Source: Roseicyclus sp. (GTDB lineage: Bacteria; Pseudomonadota; Alphaproteobacteria; Rhodobacterales; Rhodobacteraceae). From it: a stretch of DNA of 64,000 nt. The stretch lies in assembly GCF_018402035.1 (NCBI RefSeq), contig NZ_JAGYJN010000005.1:167475-231474 (forward strand). Reading direction: 5' to 3'. Both the position numbers and the translations under genes were made by a program. Positions 1 to 7,931 of the stretch are shown piece by piece. The notes under the pieces were generated by a model. That model had not been told where the DNA came from and made no database searches. It saw only the letters and a program-made list of their open reading frames with translations. Position 1 is the stretch's first letter. The number at the start of each line of letters is the position of its first letter.

Positions 1-21
1 ATTTCTTTCACCGAAACAACG

Positions 22-1545
22 GTGACATGCATCCCCATCGCGCCCGCGCTTGCTTCCTATCGCGAGCAATTAGCCCTTAACGATGGCGCGCTTGAGTTTC
101 GCTTGCGGCTTTTTGCGGCGCGGATACGGGGCGATGCGCCATCGGTCAGTGTCGCGATTTCGGTCCCGCGCGCATGCGTGATGCAGGCCCAAACCGGCCC
201 GCACCCTTTTGGCGATATCCCTGAGGGGGATTTGCATATCTTCACGTCCAATGGCGATGCAGCGGCCCTGCCCGTTGCCGTCGAACGCTGTGTTTGCGAC
301 GCGGTCGCGGCCTTTGCGCGTGCCTATGGCATGGAACCCGTCGCGATCATCGTGCCGCAAGACGGGCCTTTCGCGGATATCACAATGCCCATTGGCACGG
401 CCGTGCCCGATCACCAAGATCATGAGCAAGACGCACCGCCCAGCAGCCTCGCGACAAGCGCGCTGGCAATGCCCCCCGCCCTTCAACGCGAATTGCAAAA
501 ACGCCAACAACAAGAGGCCCGCAAAGCCGCGCGCGCGCAGAAAAGCTGGGCGCGAGACGCCCTTTTGAGTTTGTCGCCTTTTTCCCCGATCCCCGCCTTG
601 CTCAGCGACCCGCAAGACGACAGCGCGCAGGACGCGACCAGCGCAGCGGTTTGCGTGGTGCCGATCACCCCGCCTGCACCGCAGGAAAATGCGCCCGCCC
701 AGATTGCACCCACTCATCGCCAATCATGGCCGCGGCGTAGGCGGGCGGCCATGATGCTTGGCACGGCAGCCTCTATCGCCGCGCTGCTTGGTGGCATGGT
801 TTTCTGGCCCGCCACACAACAGGCCGCGACCGTGGCCATTTCACCCGAGGCAGCACAGATACCCGAGGCCAGCAGCACCACCTTGCCGGATATCGTGATG
901 AGTTCGACCTCTTTGGCAGGCGAGACTGCGCGCGCCACGGATAGGCCGACACCGCCTGTCACCCTAGATCGCGCACCGCAGCCGACGACCGCACCGCAGT
1001 TGCCCAGCCTTGATGCCTGGGACTTTGCGCCAGTGCGCATGGCCGGGATCGCGCAAGATGGCGGGCCACCGCGCTATGCGGCCACCTTTCCGATGGAGCC
1101 CGCGATATCACAGATCATGCCGCCGCGTATTCCGGGCCGGATCTTGAATAATCGGGGCAGCTTTGCAGCGTTTGAGCGCAACACCGCTACAAACCCGGCG
1201 CTGCCGCCTGCCGCACACTCGCCAACAACGGCGCTTGGGCCACAAAGCACGCGGCGCCCAATCGCGCGCCCTGCCGCCTTTTTGTCAGGACGCAGCGCCC
1301 CATCACCGGCCGCGCCCCAAACCACGGCGGCGGCCGATCCACAAGGGCCGGTGCCCGGTTTACGCCTTGTGGCCATCGTCGAAACCGAAGGAGAGCGCCA
1401 AGCCATCGTGCAAATCGGCCCCAATCGTCGCGCTCGCGTTGTCGCGGGCTCGGCGACACAGAACTGGCAAGTCGTGGAAATCAAGGCCGACGGGCTCGTC
1501 TTGCGCGTGGACGGTCAGGCGCAACTGGTACCAATCGGCCTATGA
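22..1545 (+). CDS. Membrane protein with GspC/PilP-like C-terminal domain (5' end possibly incomplete)
   Basis: The 507-residue reading starts at a GTG, but the frame stays open to the left edge of the window, so the true start may lie outside. Residues about 242-262 form one hydrophobic helix after a basic stretch (PRRRRAAMM), separating a roughly 240-residue presumably cytoplasmic N-terminal part from a Pro/Ala/Thr-rich linker. The last ~65 residues (LRLVAIVETEGERQAIVQIG, ending in a QAQLVPIGL strand) resemble the small beta domain of type II secretion GspC and type IV pilus PilP. No other secretion gene is visible. The gene ends directly against the convergent CoA-transferase gene. The domain match is by eye and function is unknown. 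Confidence 0.6.
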   Translation: MTCIPIAPALASYREQLALNDGALEFRLRLFAARIRGDAPSVSVAISVPRACVMQAQTGPHPFGDIPEGDLHIFTSNGDAAALPVAVERCVCDAVAAFARAYGMEPVAIIVPQDGPFADITMPIGTAVPDHQDHEQDAPPSSLATSALAMPPALQRELQKRQQQEARKAARAQKSWARDALLSLSPFSPIPALLSDPQDDSAQDATSAAVCVVPITPPAPQENAPAQIAPTHRQSWPRRRRAAMMLGTAASIAALLGGMVFWPATQQAATVAISPEAAQIPEASSTTLPDIVMSSTSLAGETARATDRPTPPVTLDRAPQPTTAPQLPSLDAWDFAPVRMAGIAQDGGPPRYAATFPMEPAISQIMPPRIPGRILNNRGSFAAFERNTATNPALPPAAHSPTTALGPQSTRRPIARPAAFLSGRSAPSPAAPQTTAAADPQGPVPGLRLVAIVETEGERQAIVQIGPNRRARVVAGSATQNWQVVEIKADGLVLRVDGQAQLVPIGL

Positions 1546-2820
1546 TCACACAGCCGTTTCATCCTCGGGTGGGGCGGCGATCACACCTTTGGCCATAAGC
1601 GCGGCCAGATCCAGCGCTTTCCCGGCCAAAAGCCCGGTCAAAACCGCGATTGTGTCATGACCGAGCCGTGGCGCTGCGGTGGGCGGAATGGCGGGCGTCA
1701 ACGATAGCTTGAGCGGCGAGGCGACACCGGCCAGATGATGCCCATCAGGTGTGCGCGGTGCCGTGCGCATGCCGCGCGCCTGCACATGCGGGTCGGCAAA
1801 GACGCGGCCAATATCGTTGATCGGCCCTGCGGGCACCTTGGCACCGTTCAAGGCCGCGATCCACGCATCCAGACTACGCCCCGCGATCAACCGTTCCAGC
1901 TCTGGGATCAGCGTATCGCGGTGCCTGACCCGGGCGGGATTGGTCGCATAACGCGGATCAAGCGCCAATTCCGGGGCACCCGCCACGGCACAAAAGCGCG
2001 CGAATTGCCCGTCATTGCCGACAGCCAAGATGATATGCCCATCCGATGTCGGAAAGACTTGGTATGGCACGATGGTGGGATGGGCATTGCCCATCCGCAC
2101 AGGGGGCGTGCCGGTGGCCAAGAAATTCGTCGCCTGATTGGCCAGCGTTGCGACCTGCACATCCAACAGCGACATGTCGATATGTTGCCCCTGCCCCGTG
2201 GCATCGCGGTGGCGCAGCGCCGACAAAATCCCGATGACCGCGTAAAGCCCGGTCAACAGATCGGTCAGCGCAACCCCGGTTTTCATCGGCTCAGCGCCCG
2301 GCGTGCCATCGGCCTGGCCCGTCACGCTCATCATGCCGCCCATGCCTTGGACAAGGAAATCATACCCGGCCTGATCGGCATAGGGGCCGGTCTGGCCAAA
2401 ACCAGTGATCGAGCAATACACAAGGTCGGGCTTGATCGCGCTCAGGCTTGCATAGTCGAGGCCATATTTGGCCAGACCGCCAACCTTGAAATTTTCGACC
2501 ACGACATCGGCCTGTGCGGCCAGCGCGCGCACAAGGCGTTGCCCATCGGGATGGGCGATATCGACCGCGACCGATTTCTTGCCCCGATTGGCCGCATGGA
2601 AATAGGCCGCGCCATGATCGCGCCCGGCATCGTCGATCATGTTGGGTGGCCCCCAAGCGCGGGTATCGTCGCCCTCGCCGGGGCGTTCGATCTTGATTAC
2701 CTCGGCCCCCATGTCGGCCAAGACCTGCGTCGCCCAAGGCCCGGCAAGGATACGGGTCAGATCAAGGATCCGCAGCCCGCTCAACGCTGCGCGCTGTGGT
2801 ATTGTCGCTGCATCAGCCAT
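1546..2820 (-). CDS. CaiB/BaiF family CoA-transferase
   Basis: Family III CoA-transferase, 424 residues, the usual length. These enzymes move CoA between acids through an aspartyl-CoA thioester intermediate. The N-terminus has the family signature (RILDLTRILAGPWATQVLAD, then GAEVIKIERP), and the DLLTGLYAVIGILSALRHRD segment carries the probable catalytic Asp. The ATG at 2820 has AAGGGG six bases upstream, which is better than the GTG two codons before it. The stop abuts the stop of the convergent upstream gene. The acyl substrate cannot be predicted. The 5' end lies about 110 bases from the left boundary of the tRNA-Met island, so it is the chromosomal neighbour of the integration site. Confidence 0.88.
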   Translation of the reverse strand: MADAATIPQRAALSGLRILDLTRILAGPWATQVLADMGAEVIKIERPGEGDDTRAWGPPNMIDDAGRDHGAAYFHAANRGKKSVAVDIAHPDGQRLVRALAAQADVVVENFKVGGLAKYGLDYASLSAIKPDLVYCSITGFGQTGPYADQAGYDFLVQGMGGMMSVTGQADGTPGAEPMKTGVALTDLLTGLYAVIGILSALRHRDATGQGQHIDMSLLDVQVATLANQATNFLATGTPPVRMGNAHPTIVPYQVFPTSDGHIILAVGNDGQFARFCAVAGAPELALDPRYATNPARVRHRDTLIPELERLIAGRSLDAWIAALNGAKVPAGPINDIGRVFADPHVQARGMRTAPRTPDGHHLAGVASPLKLSLTPAIPPTAAPRLGHDTIAVLTGLLAGKALDLAALMAKGVIAAPPEDETAV

Positions 2821-2928
2821 GCCCACCCCTTCATCTCGCCCAACCCATCGGCGCGACGCTATCGGGTGGCGAGATCAAGGTAAAGCAGGCGACAGATGTC
2901 GCGCACAGGTCAGGATCAATGAGGGGGA

Positions 2929-2973
2929 TGGTAGCGGAGGAGGGACTCGAACCCCCGACACGCGGATTATGAT
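2929..2973. repeat. Distal attachment-site copy: tRNA-Met 3' half
   Basis: These 45 bases are identical to 7094-7138, which is the anticodon-to-CCA part of the intact tRNA-Met gene on the minus strand. Homology stops at 2974 (A here, T in the tRNA), just past the anticodon, so this copy cannot form a tRNA. It marks the far end of the island. Confidence 0.9.
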
Positions 2974-3176
2974 ATCGTGTTTGAAAAAGTTCAGCTGTCA
3001 ACCGTACGCCGTGACAATCAAACAATGGAGATCTTTTTCGGCCACAGGTACCCTGCTATGGTGCGAGAGCTAACGATCGCAGTAAGCTGCCAAACACTTA
3101 TGGCGAAAAATTGCGCACAACCACCAAATGAGCAAGTAATAAAATAACGCATCTTTAATAACTTACAGGGTAAAAG

Positions 3177-3758
3177 ATGAGCTCACAGCTTACAGGGCAT
3201 TTAATCAACATATCGTTCGTAACGATAGGTTATATATTGTCTATGATTTTAGTGCAAGCGGTAATTGTTCCAGCGCAACAACTATATTTACCTGCCATCA
3301 CAACCTTCGCCGCCCTTATCTTTCCGCTTCATGGGGTAAGAGTAATTTCGGCATGGCTGTTTGGGGGATGGTCAGTACTTTATCTTTTTGTTGCAAACTG
3401 CATTATGCATATAGTTCTTACGCCAAATGCTGAATTTACATTAAATTCATTTTATGCTTGGTGCTTAGTTAGCAGCGTCGCGTGGCTTACTTTTGAAATT
3501 TTGCGGATAAGTGGCTTTAACTTATATGAAAAGAATCAAAAGATTTCGGCAATGACCTGGCGTCATCTTATGTTGATTGCGTTTTTATCTTCAATTATTA
3601 ATTCATTGGGACATAATATTATTTTTGCAAGAGAGATATTGCCTGAAAATAGTTTCGGCACAATCCTAGCCTTCATGATTGGAGACACGTTAGGAACGTT
3701 CTTGTGTTTCTTTGGTCTCATGCTCGTACTGCGTATGTTACGAAGACTTGAATATTAG
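3177..3758 (+). CDS. Polytopic membrane protein of unknown function
   Basis: 193 residues with about six hydrophobic segments (roughly 8-31, 40-62, 65-83, 89-110, 128-150 and 158-188). The protein is almost entirely membrane-embedded. The segments FPLHGVRVISAWLFGGWSVL and IGDTLGTFLCFFG recall MASE1-like sensory membrane domains by eye, but no effector domain is attached. The start has AGGG nine bases upstream. The codons are AT-rich, unlike chromosomal neighbours, consistent with acquisition with the island. Its 3' end overlaps that of the convergent winged-helix gene by 21 bases, and such a pair may act together. Function is not recognised. Confidence 0.72.
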   Translation: MSSQLTGHLINISFVTIGYILSMILVQAVIVPAQQLYLPAITTFAALIFPLHGVRVISAWLFGGWSVLYLFVANCIMHIVLTPNAEFTLNSFYAWCLVSSVAWLTFEILRISGFNLYEKNQKISAMTWRHLMLIAFLSSIINSLGHNIIFAREILPENSFGTILAFMIGDTLGTFLCFFGLMLVLRMLRRLEY

Positions 3759-4034
3759 TCTATAGAGACCGCGTTCACGCCCAATCTGTTTTTCAACAAA
3801 GTGCTTTTCTCGCAATGATCGTAATGCACGGAAAAACGTGCCGTGTGACATCCCTTGTACAAGGGGATGACAACGCAACTGATCGCTTTCAAACGCATTA
3901 TTAGAGTCTTGAATGTCAATAATTGCCGCGAGCACGTCTCGTTCTTCTTGCTTTAAAGAATCGATACCTAAATCAGCCTCCATCATTACGAGAAGCTTCT
4001 TCAACTTCAGAAACGCCTGGAAATTTGATGACAT
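3738..4034 (-). CDS. Small winged-helix DNA-binding protein
   Basis: 98 residues. The second half (about 55-95) reads as a winged helix: MSHGTFFRALRSLREKHFVE gives the recognition-helix region, and QIGRERGLYRL the wing hairpin. The N-terminal half is helical and may dimerise. It looks like a minimal MarR/PadR-type regulator without a sensor domain. AGAGG lies five bases before the ATG. It is divergent from the esterase gene, and a paired palindromic operator sits between them, so it probably controls that promoter and perhaps its own. The fold is moderately secure; the ligand and target assignment are inference. Confidence 0.7.
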   Translation of the reverse strand: MSSNFQAFLKLKKLLVMMEADLGIDSLKQEERDVLAAIIDIQDSNNAFESDQLRCHPLVQGMSHGTFFRALRSLREKHFVEKQIGRERGLYRLIFKSS

Positions 4035-4128
4035 AGAAGCCTCTGGCCCACCGGTCGCAGGTTAGCGAAGCTATCAGTCAGGATCAATGGATAGTTCTAA
4101 GCATCCTCGACTTGACTCTTGACTGAAG

Positions 4129-4162
4129 TACCAATTTGGCACAAATTGTTACCAAGCTGGTA
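4129..4162. promoter_or_regulatory. Paired operator TACCA-N3-TGGYA upstream of the esterase gene
   Basis: Two 13-bp palindromic sites, TACCAATTTGGCA (4129-4141) and TACCAAGCTGGTA (4150-4162), share the arms TACCA and TGGYA. Their centres are 21 bp apart, two helical turns, as expected for co-operative binding on one DNA face. They lie about 50-83 bases before the esterase ATG. TTGACT at 4112-4117 and 4119-4124 are possible -35 elements, so a bound repressor would overlap the promoter. The adjacent winged-helix protein is the natural candidate. Confidence 0.6.
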
Positions 4163-4211
4163 CTTATGAGCTCGAATCAGAGACGAATACAACTGCCCTG
4201 GAGGGTTCAGA

Positions 4212-5177
4212 ATGCGATTGTTTACAACTATCTTCCTCATCTGCGTCGGCCTTTCCTCAGCGGCAAATGCTCGCCTCGTCACAACGCAAAGTGAGGGCGC
4301 CATATGCAATGATGGAAAGCAGGCCACATTTATTGTCTCTGAAGCACAATCAGAGGATTGGTTAGTGTACTTTGAAGGAGGCGGGGTAGCCACTTCACCG
4401 GACTCCTACAGAAACCGCGACAGCAGATGGAAAACACCTCAACGTGACGGGAGTTATGGGCTTAGCATACCCCTAGTACATGACTTTAAGCAGAAAGGCT
4501 TTAATGTCGTAGTAATTCCTTACTGCTCGAGCGATCTCTTTCAGGGTGCCCATACTAATATTGTCGACGGAAAAGAGGTATTTTTTCACGGCAGAAAAAT
4601 TGTTGAAGATGTCTTTGCACAATTAAATGCTGAATTCACATCGTCAGATACCTTGGTGTTTGCTGGCCATTCTGCTGGCGCTATAGCACTTGGATTTAAT
4701 TCAGATTTGATAAGTAGGTACTCAACTTCGAAAGTCATCGTCGATAGCTTCTGGCTGGATACTGAGTCAAGGAGAGAGCGTGAACGGTGGACGACGGGTC
4801 CTTGGGTCGAGATAAACAAATTTGTATACGGCAATATGCCAGCGCATTGTACGGGGCACTGGTCGAGATGCTTCCCTCAGCGCACCAAATTCCAATCAAT
4901 GAATATTTCCGAAGTTTTCCCCATCTGGAATATCGGAGATCCCTATATCCGTGGCGATACAAACGCGGTAAAGAGAAGTATCGTAAGTGACATAGAGCAC
5001 TATGGCGCAGGCTTCTCAATCGATGCAGCTGCACTTAAAGTTGAAGGGTTTGAGAGATGGGGTCATGTCGTGGTTGCCAACCAACACTACACACAAGAAT
5101 TCGATGGAATCACTATAAAAATGCTTATTGAAAATTGGTTGTCCGGAAGCGGCACATCACATTTTATCAAGCATTAA
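4212..5177 (+). CDS. Secreted pectinacetylesterase/Notum-like carboxylesterase
   Basis: 321 residues with a signal peptide (about 1-20, ending SSAANA) and GGAGGG before the ATG. Family marks are in order: VYFEGGG at 52-58 (oxyanion-hole strand), IPYCSSDLFQG at 102-112, and GHSAG at 152-156 with nucleophile Ser154. The catalytic Asp is probably near 243 (NIGDPY), and the His is H285 or H292. The PAE/Notum family removes acetyl groups from pectin, or palmitoleate from Wnt in animals. In bacteria the usual substrates are acylated glycans, so a periplasmic or extracellular deacylation role is likely. It is followed after 21 bases by the FG-GAP lipoprotein, probably as one operon. It is AT-rich and probably acquired. 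The substrate is unknown. Confidence 0.78.
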   Translation: MRLFTTIFLICVGLSSAANARLVTTQSEGAICNDGKQATFIVSEAQSEDWLVYFEGGGVATSPDSYRNRDSRWKTPQRDGSYGLSIPLVHDFKQKGFNVVVIPYCSSDLFQGAHTNIVDGKEVFFHGRKIVEDVFAQLNAEFTSSDTLVFAGHSAGAIALGFNSDLISRYSTSKVIVDSFWLDTESRRERERWTTGPWVEINKFVYGNMPAHCTGHWSRCFPQRTKFQSMNISEVFPIWNIGDPYIRGDTNAVKRSIVSDIEHYGAGFSIDAAALKVEGFERWGHVVVANQHYTQEFDGITIKMLIENWLSGSGTSHFIKH

Positions 5178-5198
5178 ACGAATAACGGATTAATAGCA

Positions 5199-6647
5199 AT
5201 GAGAGGCTTGCCCCTAAATATTTTGGCAGCATCATCTTCAATCCTATTACTTTCGGGTTGCCAGACAACGTCAGCGAATGCGCCTACTACAGATGGTCCG
5301 CCCATAGAAGCGCAGTCAGCTATTCCAGATGGGGAAGCGTTACAACGCTATATGGTCGGCGAAAGTGCCAGAGAATTTATCAGTGTCAGGAGTCCAGTTA
5401 TTGAGGAAAATTACTGGTATGGGGCACGACAGTTAGTCGGGGATTTCAACAGTGACGGGTACGCAGATTACCTTCTTACAGGAGTTTCTAGGTCTCGCCA
5501 ACACAATCCAGATGGTCCGCATCTGCATAAGCCTATTCTATTATTCGGAACCGCTCAAAGGGGACGTTTCGAAGATCGTTCAGAACTACTGCTGAATCCT
5601 GATGGTAATCAAATCGGTATTATAAACAAGCCACTGATAGCAGACTTCAATGGTGATGGGGTTCCAGATTTTTTCCTCCCTGATACGTCTTGGGGGCACG
5701 GTGCTGACACGAAAAACATTGTGTATCCGTCTTATTATCTTTCACAGGAAGACGGTACTTGGATTGATTTGGGCCTCAGAATACGAAGGGTAACAAGCGA
5801 GTTTGGGCATGGTGGCGCTGTGGGTGATATCGATAATGATGGTGATACTGACGTTGTTCAAACTGGCAGAGGTGACAAAGTTATTTGCTTTATAAACGAT
5901 GGCAGAGGTAACCTAGCACAACGAACTTGTGGTAACGGCAAACTCCAACATTCTATTGCACTTGGTGATTGGGATGGCGATGGCGATCTAGATATGATGA
6001 CGACATGGGACACAATGTTTGAATCACAGCCTCCAGACCAAGGGCATGCTCCTAGGAACATGCGGGGTGAGTGGTTGTGGTATAATGACGGGCGTGGCAA
6101 TTTTACTCCCAGAACACGAATTCCTGACCTTGGAAACTGTTGGAACAATCATCCATATCTATGGTCATACGACATTGATAACGATGGCGACCATGACGTG
6201 ATAGCTACAGTAACGCAGACAAATTATGCATATGCTGCCTTCCGAATACTAGAGAACCAGAATGGAAATTTCACTTCACATTTCTATCCGATCCTCGAAG
6301 AGAAGCATTTGACTGCGAATATGACAAACGGATGGCAATTTGCTCGCGACTTTGAAGTAGGCGATGACTGTCGTTTGTACGTTAATGGCGAGTTTGATAA
6401 ATGGCTAGAGGGACACATTCTCAATGGTCATACAACGATGATTAGATATACCGATGTCGATAAAGATGGCCACCGCGACATTGTAATCATGAGTGATGAC
6501 TGGAGTCAGCCAAATGATGACCGAACCATGGGATCATACCTTAAAGGAAATGGTCGGGCGGATGGATTTCGCCTAGTGACAAGAACAAGTGATGATCCAC
6601 TAGGCAACCCCGTTCGGTTTTATGGCGCCACAAGGATTGCTCGTTAG
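5199..6647 (+). CDS. Lipoprotein with six FG-GAP/VCBS-type calcium motifs
   Basis: 482 residues. It has a lipoprotein signal with lipobox LLSGC (Cys21). Six Asp-rich loops of the DxDxDGxxD type occur near residues 82 (DFNSDGYADY), 149 (DFNGDGVPDF), 210 (DIDNDGDTDV), 257 (DWDGDGDLDM), 325 (DIDNDGDHDV) and 419 (DVDKDGHRDI). They are spaced as blades of a calcium-stabilised beta-propeller like those in integrin FG-GAP and VCBS proteins. Such propellers bind glycans or proteins at the cell surface. It lies 21 bases after the esterase gene and is probably co-transcribed, with only a weak ribosome-binding site. A role in holding the esterase substrate is inference. Confidence 0.78.
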   Translation: MRGLPLNILAASSSILLLSGCQTTSANAPTTDGPPIEAQSAIPDGEALQRYMVGESAREFISVRSPVIEENYWYGARQLVGDFNSDGYADYLLTGVSRSRQHNPDGPHLHKPILLFGTAQRGRFEDRSELLLNPDGNQIGIINKPLIADFNGDGVPDFFLPDTSWGHGADTKNIVYPSYYLSQEDGTWIDLGLRIRRVTSEFGHGGAVGDIDNDGDTDVVQTGRGDKVICFINDGRGNLAQRTCGNGKLQHSIALGDWDGDGDLDMMTTWDTMFESQPPDQGHAPRNMRGEWLWYNDGRGNFTPRTRIPDLGNCWNNHPYLWSYDIDNDGDHDVIATVTQTNYAYAAFRILENQNGNFTSHFYPILEEKHLTANMTNGWQFARDFEVGDDCRLYVNGEFDKWLEGHILNGHTTMIRYTDVDKDGHRDIVIMSDDWSQPNDDRTMGSYLKGNGRADGFRLVTRTSDDPLGNPVRFYGATRIAR

Positions 6648-7093
6648 GAATACTTTCACTGATTTTTAGCTTATCTAATTCGACTATAATATAAACGAAG
6701 AAATTTGAATCTTTTGAATTGCGTCCATAATTTCAAGGTGTTTTGGCAATACACGTCTTTTGTTCTTTCAGACTCGTTTTCAACAAGAGGGAAGTTTCTG
6801 GATAGAAGTTTAGAAACGGTCAGGGGTTTGAACTCAAAACTTCCCGATTATGAGTAGCGCTATAAAAACATTCAGACAATCAACACCCAGTACCCATCAC
6901 TATCTCACCTTATTTGTCGCGCCCAAAACGCTGTCAACAAACTGTCCGGCACACACTGTTCCAAACACAGTGTTCACCACAGTGATTCTCCCCAAAATCC
7001 CGCCCCACAGCAGCAAAAAAACTGTGCTACCGGTGTGCTACGCAGAAACTGCGTCAACCGAAAACCTAGTTGATTGATTTTATTGGGAAACTT
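6648..7093. other. Non-coding, repeat-rich tRNA-proximal end of the island
   Basis: About 446 bases with no convincing gene. The only open frame (6850-7077, 75 codons) has no ribosome-binding site or recognisable protein features. The stretch holds a diverged tRNA-Met remnant, an inverted repeat ACACTGT/ACAGTGT (6953-6959 and 6967-6973), a further ACAGTG at 6979-6984, and two TGTGCTAC direct repeats (7023-7030 and 7034-7041). An integrase gene would normally lie here, and the short repeats could be recombinase arm sites. Confidence 0.5.
6813..6857 (-). repeat. Diverged second tRNA-Met 3'-half remnant
   Basis: Aligned without gaps, about 18 of 30 bases from the T-loop GAAC to the anticodon-loop GATTATGA match the intact tRNA-Met copy, and these landmarks keep the same spacing. 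The T-stem no longer pairs properly and the 5' half is absent. It is probably an old attachment site or a tRNA tail brought from another genome. Confidence 0.5.
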
Positions 7094-7138
7094 TGGTAGC
7101 GGAGGAGGGACTCGAACCCCCGACACGCGGATTATGAT
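7094..7138. repeat. Proximal attachment-site copy inside tRNA-Met
   Basis: This 45-bp segment of the intact tRNA gene is repeated exactly at 2929-2973. Because the functional tRNA is at this junction, the island was inserted so as to rebuild the gene's 3' half here. Confidence 0.9.
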
Positions 7139-7170
7139 TCCGCTGCTCTAACCAACTGAGCTACTCCGCC
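7094..7170 (-). tRNA. tRNA-Met (CAT), elongator type
   Basis: 77 bases on the minus strand, from 7170 to an encoded CCA at 7094-7096. The acceptor stem GGCGGAG pairs with CTCCGCT (one G-U). The D-arm has AGCTCAGTTGGTTAGAGC. The anticodon stem GCGGA/TCCGC encloses loop ATCATAA with anticodon CAT. The T-loop is TTCGAGT. The sequence matches alphaproteobacterial elongator tRNA-Met as I know it; a lysidine-modified tRNA-Ile with the same anticodon is less likely. Its 3' half is the island attachment site. Confidence 0.95.
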
Positions 7171-7435
7171 GTAAGCGCGCTGGAGGTATGATAAGCATCC
7201 CGCCCCGTCAACAACAAAAACCCGCGGGCGGGCGCAACAGGGCGCGCTGCATGGACTGGGCGCATCGCGGCGCTGCTCCTGCACTGACCAACCACGCCAC
7301 GCATGCCCAATGGCACTGGCCACAACCGGGCTAATCCCGCGCATTGCGGCCATCATATGCGGCCCTTCGCGGTCAGGTAATCATGCCCTTGCTGATGCGC
7401 CTCTCCGTGGCATCGCGTGCAAGATCATCGGCATC

Positions 7436-7915
7436 TCACAGCGGCAGCGCCGTTGTTTTGAACACGGTCTTGAGGGCAAAGCTTGACTGCATCTGCGCAA
7501 TCCCCGGAAGCCGCGCCAAATACTGGCGATGGATGCGGGCGAAATCCTCGCTATCGCGGGCAACGACCTTGAGCAGGTAATCGGCCGTGCCCGCCATCAG
7601 GTGGCACTCCAGCACATCGGGCACACGCGCCACGGCCTTCTCAAAGGCATCCAACACCTCATCAGCCTGTCCCGAGAGCCGGATTTCCACAAAGACCGTG
7701 GTCACCCGTGCCACCGCCCGCGGGTTCAAAAGCGCGACATAGTCACGGATCACACCCGCCTGTTCCAGCCGCTGCACGCGCCGATGACAGGCCGAGGGCG
7801 AGAGATGCACCCGCTCACTCAACTCGCCGTTGGTCATGCGGCCATTGCGCTGCAAGGCCCGCAAGATCGCAAGATCCATCTCGTCTAGCGCATCATTATC
7901 GCGATTATTTTGCAT
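7436..7915 (-). CDS. Lrp/AsnC family transcriptional regulator
   Basis: 159 residues. An N-terminal helix-turn-helix (about 14-60: DEMDLAILRALQRNGRMTNG then LSPSACHRRVQRLEQAGVI) is followed by a C-terminal RAM ligand-binding domain (about 65-150). Length and layout are normal. It is divergent from the alanine dehydrogenase gene across a 117-base gap holding an Lrp-like box. That suggests an AldR-type regulator that responds to alanine and controls ald. The family is certain; the effector is inferred from context. Confidence 0.92.
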   Translation of the reverse strand: MQNNRDNDALDEMDLAILRALQRNGRMTNGELSERVHLSPSACHRRVQRLEQAGVIRDYVALLNPRAVARVTTVFVEIRLSGQADEVLDAFEKAVARVPDVLECHLMAGTADYLLKVVARDSEDFARIHRQYLARLPGIAQMQSSFALKTVFKTTALPL

Positions 7916-7931
7916 GATTTAGACGGTTACT

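Larger units (their letters stand above)
2929..7138. mobile_element. Small genomic island integrated at tRNA-Met(CAT)
   Basis: A perfect 45-bp direct repeat (2929-2973 and 7094-7138) brackets about 4.1 kb. The repeat equals the 3' half of the tRNA-Met gene, from the anticodon loop to the CCA end. This is the classic footprint of tyrosine-recombinase integration into a tRNA gene, in which the intact tRNA is restored at one junction. The interior is visibly AT-rich, with codon use (many AAT, TTT, ATA, AGA) unlike the GC-rich neighbours. It holds four genes: a membrane protein, a winged-helix protein, an esterase and an FG-GAP lipoprotein. No integrase, excisionase or transposase is present, so it is either a decayed island or one mobilised in trans. 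Confidence 0.85.

Noticed and set aside
2909..4089. Shared 13-mer GTCAGGATCAATG at 2909-2921 and 4077-4089
   Set aside because: Too short to separate from chance, one copy lies outside the island, and flanking bases differ.
6850..7077. 75-codon frame in the island end
   Set aside because: No ribosome-binding site and Thr/Pro/Ser-rich translation; the stretch is better explained by repeats and attachment remnants.
7132..7356. Open frame running out of the tRNA-Met gene
   Set aside because: It overlaps a complete tRNA and its C-terminal part is translated tRNA sequence.
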